This document shows positions 42,104 through 50,210 of a stretch of DNA of 53,840 nt, piece by piece. Location of the stretch: the NCBI GenBank assembly GCA_046759305.1, contig JBHIBY010000009.1, forward strand, positions 1-53,840, in the 5' to 3' direction. This stretch comes from JADFRG01 sp046759305 (GTDB taxonomy: Bacteria; Chloroflexota; Anaerolineae; Anaerolineales; E44-bin32). Each line of letters starts with the position of its first letter. Within the stretch, counting starts at the first letter, position 1. The translations under genes and the position numbers were made by a program. The notes beneath the pieces are model-generated. The model saw nothing but the letters and a program-made list of their open reading frames with translations, did no database searches and was not told the origin of the DNA.

Positions 42104-44254
42104 ATGAAGCTTGAGCGACTCCTAGAAGCGCTCCCTGAGCGTTCCTCGCCAACGGATGAGGAGCAGATCCGTCGCGCCTACGAAGTTGCCCAGAAAGCTC
42201 ACAAAGGCCAAAAGCGAGCTTCGGGAGAGCCTTATATCAACCACTGCCTGTCAGTTGCCACGATCATGGCGGAGCTGGGGGCACCTACTCCGACCATTGT
42301 GGCTGCGCTGCTCCACGACACGGTTGAGGATACCGATCTCACACTCGAAGAAATCAAGGATGAATTCGGAGCGGAAATAGCACAGCTCGTGGACGGCGTG
42401 ACCAAGCTAACGCAGCTGCCCCGGGTCAGTCGCAGCAATCGAGGCGAACGTCCTGAGCGTCGTGAACTGGCCAACGAAACGCTGCGCAAAACGTTTCTGG
42501 CCATGGGAGACGACGTCCGGGTTGTTGTTATCAAACTTGCTGACCGGTTGCACAACATGCGGACTCTGTCTCATCTGTCCGATGAACGCCGTCAACGGAT
42601 TGCCGTCGAAACCCTCGAAATATTCGCTCCTCTGGCAAGCAGGCTGGGAATCTGGCAGGTCAAATGGGAGCTCGAGGATCTTGCCTTCCGATATGTCCAC
42701 CCCGATGAATATAAATTGCTCGCAGATCAAGTGGCAATCCGCCGCGCAGATCGCGAGGAAGATATGAAAGCCATCCGGGAGGAAGTCCAGAGTCTGTTGA
42801 TAGAAACCGACATCGATGCAGATGTGATGGCGAGGCCCAAGCATCTATATTCCATACACCGCAAAATGGAGCGCAAAGACGTCCCCTTCGAAGAGGTTTA
42901 CGACGTCCGGGGCGTTAGGGTGTTGTTGGAATCGGAGTCGGATTGCTATTTGGCTTTGGGCGTGATTCACAACCGATGGAAGCCGGTTCCGGGCACGTTC
43001 GACGACTACATTGCGACTCCGAAAGATAACTTCTATCAATCACTTCATACTGCCGTGATCTTTGATGATGGCAGGACCGTGGAGGTTCAGATCCGCACTC
43101 CCGAGATGGAAGAAAACGCTGAGTTCGGGATAGCGGCCCACTGGAGGTACAAGGAGGGGCGGGTACGTGACGATGGTTTCGAGCGCCGGGTCAATTGGCT
43201 CCGCAGTTTGATGGAATGGCGTCAAGACGTTACCGACGCAGGCGACTTCGTGGATGCAATGAAGTCCGATGTATTCGAGGATCGCGTATTCGTATTCACA
43301 CCTCAGGGAGATGTCATCGATTTGCCCGTTGACTCGACCCCCATCGACTTTGCCTACCACATTCACACCGAAATCGGCCATCGGTGCCGAGGAGCGCGGG
43401 TGAATGGCAAACTGGTCAGCTTGGATACCAATCTGGCGACCGGAGACTCGGTTGAGATCCTGACTACCAAGCGCGGCGGCCCCAGTCGTGACTGGCTCAA
43501 TCCCAGCCTTGAGATGGTGAAGAGTCAGAGGGCTCGCACCAAGATTCGGCAGTGGTTCCGCAAACAAGATCGAGAGCAGAATATCGCGCATGGAAGACAG
43601 TTGGTTGAGCGTGAGATTCGCCGCCTAGGAATTCAGGAGCTGGACATCGACCGGCTGGCAGATGAAATGAAATTCCCTTCCGGCGACGATCTCCTGGCAG
43701 CCGTGGGCGTTGGAGATATCAATCTCGGAAAGATCGTCAATAGGGCTGCCGAGCGTGAAGAATCCCAGTTAGCAATTCCAGAACCGATCACTCGGCCTGG
43801 AGCTCCAAAAGAAGGGGTAGAGGTGAGTGTTCTTGGTCTTACCGGGCTGCTCACACATTTAGGCCGCTGCTGCAATCCGGTTCCGGGTGATCCGATTATC
43901 GGATATGTGACACGGGGTCGGGGAGCGACGATACATCGACAAGACTGCCCCAATGTTCTTAGAATCAGGGACAAGGAACGATTGGTTAGCGTATCATGGG
44001 GCCAGGCGAAGGACACCTACCCGGTGTCGGTTCAAATACGAGCATACGATCGCGATGGTCTGATGCGTGATGTATCGACCCTCGTAGCGAACGAGGGGAT
44101 CAGCATGTCCTCCATTCACGTCTCGACGGTGGAGAGCCTGGCAATCTTTGATCTCGTCATGGGTATTGAAGACTTGTCTCAACTGAGCCGTGTTCTAAAC
44201 CGACTTGAAGCGCTTCCGAACGTGCTCGAGGCGCGCCGAGTCCAACCAGGATAA
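42104..44254 (+). CDS. rel: RelA/SpoT homologue, (p)ppGpp synthetase/hydrolase
   Basis: A 716-residue long-form stringent-response enzyme. The HD hydrolase domain (about 20-170) keeps YINHCLSVA (His47) and LLHDTVEDT (His71, Asp72). The synthetase domain has YSIHRKMERK, YDVRGVRVLL and PGTFDDYIATPKDNFYQSLH. TGS (VFVFTPQGDVIDLPVDSTP), a Cys cluster (GRCCNPVPGDPI, DCPNV) and a C-terminal ACT domain follow. The motif that separates synthetase types reads TFDD, closer to the acidic EXDD of RelA than to the basic RXKD of Rel/SpoT, while the HD residues are kept. Both activities are likely. Confidence 0.93.
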   Translation: MKLERLLEALPERSSPTDEEQIRRAYEVAQKAHKGQKRASGEPYINHCLSVATIMAELGAPTPTIVAALLHDTVEDTDLTLEEIKDEFGAEIAQLVDGVTKLTQLPRVSRSNRGERPERRELANETLRKTFLAMGDDVRVVVIKLADRLHNMRTLSHLSDERRQRIAVETLEIFAPLASRLGIWQVKWELEDLAFRYVHPDEYKLLADQVAIRRADREEDMKAIREEVQSLLIETDIDADVMARPKHLYSIHRKMERKDVPFEEVYDVRGVRVLLESESDCYLALGVIHNRWKPVPGTFDDYIATPKDNFYQSLHTAVIFDDGRTVEVQIRTPEMEENAEFGIAAHWRYKEGRVRDDGFERRVNWLRSLMEWRQDVTDAGDFVDAMKSDVFEDRVFVFTPQGDVIDLPVDSTPIDFAYHIHTEIGHRCRGARVNGKLVSLDTNLATGDSVEILTTKRGGPSRDWLNPSLEMVKSQRARTKIRQWFRKQDREQNIAHGRQLVEREIRRLGIQELDIDRLADEMKFPSGDDLLAAVGVGDINLGKIVNRAAEREESQLAIPEPITRPGAPKEGVEVSVLGLTGLLTHLGRCCNPVPGDPIIGYVTRGRGATIHRQDCPNVLRIRDKERLVSVSWGQAKDTYPVSVQIRAYDRDGLMRDVSTLVANEGISMSSIHVSTVESLAIFDLVMGIEDLSQLSRVLNRLEALPNVLEARRVQPG

Positions 44255-44260
44255 AGACGA

Positions 44261-44500
44261 TTGCCTAGAATCCGATGCCACTACGTTGACTGTTTCTTTC
44301 TGGATGCGGGCTTCTGCGGTGCATCGGCTGTTGAGCTCGATCCGGAGGTCGGATGTATGACCTTTACGCATGTCGCTGACGCGTCTGACGACGATAATTG
44401 GAACGAGGAAGACCTGGAAGAAATGTGGGAGGAGGAAGAACTTCTCGAGCCGGATGAAGACGATGATGATCTTTGGCTAGAGGAAGAAGAAGAGACTTAA
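44261..44500 (+). CDS. small DUF1540-like Cys protein with acidic tail
   Basis: A 79-residue protein. The N-terminus has four cysteines (Cys6, Cys11, Cys19, Cys32) in RCHYVDCFFLDAGFCGASAV, then GCMTF, a spacing like DUF1540 metal-binding peptides. The second half is almost entirely Asp/Glu (EEDLEEMWEEEELLEPDED). The start is TTG 44261, six bases after the rel stop and behind AGGATAA, so it is probably co-transcribed with rel and ends at the terminator downstream. The function is unknown; the first half may hold zinc or iron. Confidence 0.6.
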   Translation: MPRIRCHYVDCFFLDAGFCGASAVELDPEVGCMTFTHVADASDDDNWNEEDLEEMWEEEELLEPDEDDDDLWLEEEEET

Positions 44501-44531
44501 GTCGGAAGAGGGAGGATTCAGGAACGTTGGA

Positions 44532-44564
44532 GCCGAGGTGAACACGGCCTCGGCATCTTTATTT
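44532..44564 (+). terminator. Rho-independent terminator after rel and the small Cys protein
   Basis: A seven-base-pair stem, GCCGAGG with CCTCGGC (44532-44538 and 44548-44554), is followed by ATCTTTATTT. It sits in the gap between convergent genes, 31 bases after the small protein's stop. Confidence 0.75.
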
Positions 44565-44578
44565 CAGATGTGCCTGGA

Positions 44579-45283
44579 CTATTCTTTCTTTGACCCGCTC
44601 TCAGTAGAGGTCTTGACGCGATCCGATAGCGTTCGGGCGAGCAGGTCGTCTTGGACTTCCCTGCGTTTGTCTTGAAGCTTTGAACCTTCGCCAGATTGAG
44701 ATTCGCCTGAGGAGTCTTCCATTGCTCCACGCATGGCGATCTCCATTGCGGTCGGCAGCTCTTCCTGCTCCTCGTCCTCGTCAAACTCCTCTTCGGGCGT
44801 GACATTCATCGTGAGCCGGATCTGTTTCTTTCCGCGATCCACCTCTAGCACTGCGACCTCGACCTGCTCGCCCACCTTAGCAATATCGGCCGGATCGCGC
44901 ACATAGTCATCGCTCATTTCGCTGATGTGGACAAGCCCGTCTCTTTCAGCGCCAATATCCACGAAAGCACCGAATTTCTCGAGCCTGGTGACTTCTCCGT
45001 TTGCCTTCATACCTGGTTTGATTTTGCCCCACTTCAGCAGAATGGGACGCATCATCGTTAGCTCGAGCCGCTGGGCGGCGGGATCCACTTTGCTCACCCA
45101 AAGCTCGAGCTCCTGGCCCACGGCGAGCACATCTTCCACGCGTTTGGAGCGTGGCGAGAGGCGTGAGATGTGTACAAACCCCTCCACCTCTGCACCGACA
45201 TCGAGAAAGGCTCCGGCCACATTAATTCTGGATACTTTACCTTGAAGCGGATCGTCCGCTTTCAGGTCAGATAGTTTGATCAT
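44579..45283 (-). CDS. protein with two S1 RNA-binding domains
   Basis: A 234-residue protein with two S1 (OB-fold) domains. The first is at about 10-75 (LQGKVSRINVAGAFLDVGAE, EGFVHISRLS) and the second at about 90-160 (KANGEVTRLEKFGAFVDIGA, DGLVHISEMS). An acidic and charged C-terminal tail follows (FDEDEEQEELP). It probably binds RNA or the ribosome, like short S1-type proteins. ATG 45283 is chosen because it overlaps the stop of the upstream gene (ATGA) and begins MIKLSDLKADDPLQG; a longer frame start at 45328 lies inside that gene. It is the last gene of the secG series. Confidence 0.82.
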   Translation of the reverse strand: MIKLSDLKADDPLQGKVSRINVAGAFLDVGAEVEGFVHISRLSPRSKRVEDVLAVGQELELWVSKVDPAAQRLELTMMRPILLKWGKIKPGMKANGEVTRLEKFGAFVDIGAERDGLVHISEMSDDYVRDPADIAKVGEQVEVAVLEVDRGKKQIRLTMNVTPEEEFDEDEEQEELPTAMEIAMRGAMEDSSGESQSGEGSKLQDKRREVQDDLLARTLSDRVKTSTESGSKKE

Positions 45284-46974
45284 GTTTCCTCTGCGCTTGT
45301 AAAGCCTCGGCGCACCAATAGGAACCAATCCTTTATATTGGCAAAACGATCACTGGGATCGGTAACCGGTCCGACGCTGGCTCCCTGAACATCTACACTG
45401 ATGGCGTAGTTGAATATTGGATGATAAAGGAAAAGCGCGGGTGTTTGATCCCGAAATCTAAATTGGAAGTCCCTATAGAGTTCCTGGCGGCGATCCTTAT
45501 CGGGAGTGACGCGAGCCTGCTCCAGCCAGATGCTGATATTTCGATCTTCAAATCCGCTGTAGTTCTGGCCGGTCTCGGCTTGTGAATCGTGCCAAAACGA
45601 GTAAGGATCCGGATCGGCCACTTGTGAGGAATCCAGTTCGGTTAGCACGGCTTCATACTCTCTTGGCGCCAACAGCTCAGAGATGAGATCCGGTGCGGGT
45701 TGTGCAGCGAGTTCCACGCGGATGCCAATGTTTTCCCAGCTCGCCTTCAGCATTTGCGCTACGGCCAAATAATGCGGATCGTCTAGATGGGCTAGTTGGA
45801 TAGTCAACTCGCTATCACCGTCGGTGCGGATGTATTCGGCTGTACCTCGCGATATCCCGGCAGGAATTTCCCAACCCTGGCCAGCAAGTAGCTCCTCCGC
45901 GGTGGCTACATCAAACGGTAGTGGAGCGAGGTTTGGCGCATAAGCCCAATTGCCTGGCAAGATCGGTCCGGAGGCCACCAATCCCTGTCCGCCGAGTAGG
46001 TCTCCGATCATGCGTTCACGATCTACTGCCATCATTAGAGCTTGTCGAAATTCTTTTTCGCCCAAGTAGGTCTTATCTGAATGTTGAGTATTGAGAAAGA
46101 CGATGGCGGTGCTTGGGCTGCGGACGCTGTGCACATTTAGATCCGGCTGAGCGAGAACCGAGTTTAGGATGTCCTCTGGTACCTGGCCAATTCCGTCGAC
46201 CTTGCCGTCTCTGAAGGCCCGAAACGCATCCTCGGCGTCCTCAAAAAACCGGAACTCTACACGCTCAAGAAAAGGCTGGCCCAGCACATACTCTTCGAAA
46301 GCGGTAAGGCTCACACCGGTCACCGCGCCAGTATCATCCCGTTGAAACCCCTCAAATCGGAAAGGACCGCTCCCAACCGGCTCCGCGTTAAACGGGTGGT
46401 CGATCAACTCAACAGCTCCAACGCCTCGAAGCAGGTGATCAGGCAGTAATCCCACCGTCATGTAGTCCATGAACGGCGCGAATCGTTCCGGAAGTTGAAA
46501 TTGGATGTTCTTGTCGTCAAGTTTCACGACATCGACCTCGGACCATATTTGCTTGAGATCATCAGAGGCTGGAAAGTCCTCTTCAACAAACTTGGAGAAA
46601 GTAAAGATGACGTCGTCGGCGGTTATCGACTCCCCGTCATGCCACCTCGCTCCCTCCCGAATAGTGAAGTTGTATAGCGTGGCATCCGCCGATACAGCAA
46701 AGCTTTCAGCCAACTCGGGAATGGGGTCGCCAAACGAATTGAATCGAACCAGCGCTCCATAGAGCAAACGATTGATGTCCCGATCCACTTGGTTTCCGCG
46801 GTCGAGCAGGGGGTTGAGTCGGATTGAAGTGCCGATTACCCCCTCAGCGTAGGATCCGCCATGGACAGGCTGTACAAAGGTGGCTTCGGGGTCTGGAGTT
46901 TGGCCGAGCAGTAGCCCGAGAACAAGTAAGAGCCCGCCGAGGGCAATTACCAGTTGCCAAATGATCTTACGCAT
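45280..46974 (-). CDS. extracellular solute-binding protein, family 5 (oligopeptide type)
   Basis: A 564-residue binding protein of the DppA/OppA family, held by an uncleaved N-terminal hydrophobic segment (WQLVIALGGLLLVLGLLLG); no lipobox cysteine is present. Family signatures are RLLYGALVRFNSFGDPIPEL, YNFTIREGARWHDGESITAD, VGSGPFRFEGF and FRQALMMAVDRERMIGD. No permease or ATPase lies nearby, so it is an orphan in this window. It is placed 15 bases after secG and overlaps the S1-domain gene by four bases. A link with secretion is suggested only by position. Confidence 0.88.
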   Translation of the reverse strand: MRKIIWQLVIALGGLLLVLGLLLGQTPDPEATFVQPVHGGSYAEGVIGTSIRLNPLLDRGNQVDRDINRLLYGALVRFNSFGDPIPELAESFAVSADATLYNFTIREGARWHDGESITADDVIFTFSKFVEEDFPASDDLKQIWSEVDVVKLDDKNIQFQLPERFAPFMDYMTVGLLPDHLLRGVGAVELIDHPFNAEPVGSGPFRFEGFQRDDTGAVTGVSLTAFEEYVLGQPFLERVEFRFFEDAEDAFRAFRDGKVDGIGQVPEDILNSVLAQPDLNVHSVRSPSTAIVFLNTQHSDKTYLGEKEFRQALMMAVDRERMIGDLLGGQGLVASGPILPGNWAYAPNLAPLPFDVATAEELLAGQGWEIPAGISRGTAEYIRTDGDSELTIQLAHLDDPHYLAVAQMLKASWENIGIRVELAAQPAPDLISELLAPREYEAVLTELDSSQVADPDPYSFWHDSQAETGQNYSGFEDRNISIWLEQARVTPDKDRRQELYRDFQFRFRDQTPALFLYHPIFNYAISVDVQGASVGPVTDPSDRFANIKDWFLLVRRGFTSAEET

Positions 46975-46989
46975 CAGTGTCGGGTTGGC

Positions 46990-47217
46990 TTATCCGGGGA
47001 TGGTGACGTTCAGGATCGCAAGAACAAAGAAGACGATGCTCAAGCCGATAGTGATATTGAAGAGCAATCGCTCGACTCCGCGACGGACATGGTATCCGCT
47101 TCCTCCAAAATCGCCGCCGCCCAAGCCGCCCAGCCCAACTCCGCGGCTCTGCAATACGACCATAATGATGAGCGAAATCGAAACGATGATTAGTGCTAGA
47201 TCGAGGTAAAACTTCAA
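46990..47217 (-). CDS. secG: preprotein translocase subunit SecG
   Basis: A 75-residue protein with two helices (about 4-23, YLDLALIIVSISLIIMVVLQ; and 52-73). Between them lies the Gly-rich cytoplasmic loop SRGVGLGGLGGGDFGGSGYH, the SecG hallmark. It is the small third subunit of the SecYEG channel. The start is TTG 47217 with AGGAGG right upstream. It is the first gene of a series with the solute-binding protein and the S1-domain protein. Confidence 0.92.
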   Translation of the reverse strand: MKFYLDLALIIVSISLIIMVVLQSRGVGLGGLGGGDFGGSGYHVRRGVERLLFNITIGLSIVFFVLAILNVTIPG

Positions 47218-47240
47218 CGAGTTTCCTCCTGAGCGGGCGG

Positions 47241-47246
47241 ATTATA
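47241..47246 (-). promoter_or_regulatory. -10 box TATAAT of secG
   Basis: A perfect TATAAT on the minus strand lies 24 bases before the secG start, followed by a short leader holding AGGAGG. The -35 region is not convincing. The remaining gap to prfB (to 47463) contains only small hairpins. Confidence 0.5.
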
Positions 47247-47463
47247 GCATACGGGCCGGCCAGTATTCCTGCGACAACCTGCGCATAGCCATCTCGAAGC
47301 ATTAGGTGTATTTTTGAGCGGATCGCTTGCGGAGCGGCATGCTCCAGGCATTGTGAAATGCCTTAGCGATTCACCGTCACCCAAAGATCACTTTTGCCTG
47401 AAGGGCTATCCGGAAGGCGAGGCTTCTAAAAGCAAAAGGTAAACTGCACGCTGGGATACTGCG

Positions 47464-48544
47464 CTAGGACTCGCTTTTCAGGTATGCCTCCATGAATTCG
47501 GTGAGGTCGCCATCTAAAACAGCGCTGGTATTACCATGTTCGCGATTCGTCCGATGGTCTTTCACCATCTGGTATGGATGAAGGACATACGATCGGATTT
47601 GGCTGCCCCATTCGGCGCTCACATGTTCACCCTTGATCTCCGCCAGCCGCTCCTCGCGCTTTTGGCGTTCCAGGTCGAGCAGGCGGGCGCGCAGAACACG
47701 CATAGCGTTCTCCTTGTTTTGTGTCTGAGAACGCTCATTCTGACTAGTGACAACGATTCCGGTTGGTTCATGGGTAATGCGCACCGCGGTTTCATTCTTT
47801 TGCACATTCTGACCGCCGGCGCCAGCCGACAAGAAGGTATCAACGCGGATATCCTTCGGACTGATCTCAACATCAGTGTCCGTCTCCACTTGCGGATAGA
47901 CCTCCGCGAGCGCAAACGAGGTGTGCCGGCGGCGTGCCGAATCGTAGGGGGATATCCGAACGAGTCGGTGCACGCCACGCTCCGATCGCAAGTAGCCGAA
48001 GGCATAATCTCCACCGACCGCAATGGTCACGCTCCTAATGCCTGCCTCCTCGCCCTCGCTTCGATCCAGAATTTCCGTCTTGAAGCCTCTGCTCTCCGCC
48101 CAACGCAAGTACATCCTCTCGAGCATCTGTGCCCAATCTTGGGAGTCAGTGCCTCCTGCACCTGCATGGATAGCTAAGATCGCATCGTCTGCATCGTATT
48201 TCCCGGAAAGCAGGCTAGCAAATTCGATCTCCTCGAGCTCTGTCTGAATCACGCTAAGCTCCTGCGCAATTTCATCCCGCAGGGTCTCGTCGCCCAGTTG
48301 AGCCAGCTCAAGCGCGTCCTCGGTGCGCTGGCTCATAGCGCGCCAGGATTCGACTACTGAGCGGAGCTTCGAAAGGCGGCGCATTGTGCTCTGCGCGCGC
48401 CCAGCATCGTCCCAGAGATTCGGGTCCTCCGATGCTCGCTCTAGCTTAGTTAGCTGTTTCTCTTTTTCGGGGAATTCAAAGACGCACCAGGAGTTCCTGG
48501 AGACGCGCTTGGCTTGCTTCTAGAGCAGCGATCAAGTCATCCAT
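47464..48544 (-). CDS. prfB: peptide chain release factor 2, with programmed +1 frameshift
   Basis: RF2 releases proteins at UGA and UAA codons. A short first frame starts at ATG 48544 (MDDLIAALEASQARLQELLV) and stops at the TGA 48476-48478 right after CTT. The +1 frame continues EFPEKEKQLTKLERASEDPN, then LWDDAGRAQSTMRRLSKL, so the full product has 359 residues. The catalytic GGQ lies in GAGGQNVQKNE. The stop-recognition tripeptide, SPF in E. coli, reads SPY here (RISPYDSARRRHTSF). The frameshift lets low RF2 raise its own synthesis. A start at the internal ATG 48384 would give a 306-residue protein without the N-terminal helices and is not correct. Confidence 0.93.
48476..48481 (-). promoter_or_regulatory. 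prfB programmed +1 frameshift site (CUU UGA)
   Basis: CTT TGA is the classical slippery pair of prfB. Upstream, CTGGTG provides only a weak internal Shine-Dalgarno-like stretch compared with AGGGGG in E. coli. Just before it, CCAGG-AACT-CCTGG can form a five-base-pair hairpin. The base after TGA is A. Confidence 0.85.
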
Positions 48545-48619
48545 AAGATTTTTCCAGACTGGGGATCAAGGATCGGTATTGAGACCAGCGGATCCAAGGT
48601 CAGCGATCTACTGACTAGG

Positions 48620-48690
48620 CTGGGGGCCAGGGATTCGAACCCCAATTTTTCGGTCCAGAGCCGAACGTCCTGCCGTTAGACGAGCCCCCA
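48620..48690 (-). tRNA. tRNA-Gln (anticodon CTG)
   Basis: A complete cloverleaf lies on the minus strand. The acceptor stem TGGGGGC pairs with GCCCCCA, with a D arm GTC/GAC, anticodon stem TTCGG/CCGAA around loop CTCTGGA, and T loop TTCGAAT. The anticodon CTG reads CAG (Gln), and the U1-A72 pair with discriminator G73 is typical of tRNA-Gln. The sequence after G73 is CCT, so the final A of CCA is not encoded. It lies between gltX and prfB. Confidence 0.93.
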
Positions 48691-48708
48691 GCGAACCCGG
48701 CGAATTCT

Positions 48709-48736
48709 ATCATAGGGGTCTACTCCAGAGATTCAA
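48709..48736 (-). promoter_or_regulatory. probable promoter of tRNA-Gln
   Basis: On the minus strand, TTGAAT (48736-48731) and TATGAT (48714-48709) are 16 bases apart, with the -10 box 18 bases before the tRNA 5' end. The -35 box falls in the last codons of gltX. The tRNA could also be processed from the gltX transcript. Confidence 0.45.
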
Positions 48737-50195
48737 GCACCTCCCGCGCAATTTCTAACCGTTCCACAACGATCTCTTTTCCAAGCAGCTCCATGGTTTC
48801 GATCAATGGGGGGCTGACCCGTTGGCCGGTCACCGCAATGCGCAAGATGCCAAAGAGCTGGCCGGCCTTGAGATCCAGCTCTTCCGCAAGCTCGCGCAGT
48901 GAGAACTCGAGCCTCTCAGTATCCAGTTCGCCTAACTCCTCTACCACTTCAACCGAGCGACGGATCGCGTTGGCTGACTCGGAGGAAGTCATTTTCTTTC
49001 CAATCAGCTCTTGGAGGTCAGGCTGGAATGCTTCGCGGAAGAAGAAGCCGGCCATATCAACCGCTTCATCAAGCGTGCGTATCCGCTCTTGAATCAGCGG
49101 CACTACTCGCCTTAGCTGCTCATCGGTCACGCTCATACCAGCAGTATTGAAGTACGGTAGGAGCTTATTCACCAATACATTGGGTTCAAGCGAGCGGATG
49201 TGGAGACCGTTGAAGTGGTCTAGTTTGCTGAAGTTTACAGCAGCCGGGCTGGGGCTTAGCTTTGCCAAGGAGAATTTGTCGATGAGGTGTGCCATGTCAA
49301 AAAACTCGGTTCGATCGTCGTAGGACCATCCCATGAGCGCCAGCCAGTTCACGGCCGCCTCTGGCAAATAGCCCAATTCCTTGAGCTCAAGTGGGTAGAC
49401 GGCGTATGCACCCCCTGCACCGTGTCGTTTGCTCAGTTTACCTTTACCTGACGGATTCAGCAGAACCGACATGTGCACCCAGGCGGGCTGCTCCCATCCG
49501 AAAGCCTCGTAAATCAAAACGTGCAGCGGGAAGGTCGGTAGCCATTCCGAAGTTCGTAGGACGTGAGTGATCTCCATTAGATGATCGTCAACCATCGCCG
49601 CTAGGTGATAGACGGGAAGACCATTCGACTTGAGGAGAATGTAATCATCCAGCGAGGAATTCTCCACGTTGATCTCCCCCCGGATGACGTCTAGCGCCTT
49701 GGTTTCCCCGGCTACCGGTGTCTTAAACCGGACCACATGGGATTCGCCAGCATGCTTACGATCGTGAGCTTCCTCTATGGTTAGCCGCCTACACAGCCCG
49801 TCATAGCGGGGTGCTTCCTTTCGAGCCTGCTGCTCCTTTCGGACCGTTGCCAGCCGTTCCGGAGCACAGAAACAGTAGTACGCGTGACCCGCATCAACCA
49901 GTTGTTCAGCATGCTCGTGATAAATCCCAACCCTTTCGGATTGCCGATAAGGGGCGTGCGGTCCTCCAACGTCCGGACCCTCATTCCACGCCACTCCAAG
50001 CCAGGACAGGGCTTCGTATATTTCTTCCTCCGCACCTGGCACGAATCGCTTACGGTCCGTGTCCTCGATGCGCATCACGAACTCGCCGCCGGTCTGGCGA
50101 GCAAGAAGGTAGTCGTAGAGCGCGGTGCGTGCACCGCCAATATGGAACCGCCCTGTGGGTGAGGGGGCAAAGCGGACGCGCGCGGGTGTACTCAT
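48720..50195 (-). CDS. gltX: glutamyl-tRNA synthetase
   Basis: A 491-residue class-I aminoacyl-tRNA synthetase that charges tRNA-Glu. The class motifs are RFAPSPTGRFHIGGARTALY (HIGH, 18-21) and KLSKRHG (252-256). A zinc knuckle is present as CFC (Cys107, Cys109) with Tyr130 and Cys134. If the genome uses the GatCAB route, this enzyme may also charge the adjacent tRNA-Gln, but that cannot be decided here. It follows rodA by 15 bases and ends the wall/division series. Confidence 0.95.
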   Translation of the reverse strand: MSTPARVRFAPSPTGRFHIGGARTALYDYLLARQTGGEFVMRIEDTDRKRFVPGAEEEIYEALSWLGVAWNEGPDVGGPHAPYRQSERVGIYHEHAEQLVDAGHAYYCFCAPERLATVRKEQQARKEAPRYDGLCRRLTIEEAHDRKHAGESHVVRFKTPVAGETKALDVIRGEINVENSSLDDYILLKSNGLPVYHLAAMVDDHLMEITHVLRTSEWLPTFPLHVLIYEAFGWEQPAWVHMSVLLNPSGKGKLSKRHGAGGAYAVYPLELKELGYLPEAAVNWLALMGWSYDDRTEFFDMAHLIDKFSLAKLSPSPAAVNFSKLDHFNGLHIRSLEPNVLVNKLLPYFNTAGMSVTDEQLRRVVPLIQERIRTLDEAVDMAGFFFREAFQPDLQELIGKKMTSSESANAIRRSVEVVEELGELDTERLEFSLRELAEELDLKAGQLFGILRIAVTGQRVSPPLIETMELLGKEIVVERLEIAREVLESLE

Positions 50196-50210
50196 TGGGT
50201 TAGTTTAGTA

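Noticed and set aside
47346..47363. Seven-base-pair hairpin after prfB (AGGCATT/AATGCCT) as terminator
   Set aside because: No U-rich tail follows in either direction and it lies about 100 bases from the prfB stop.
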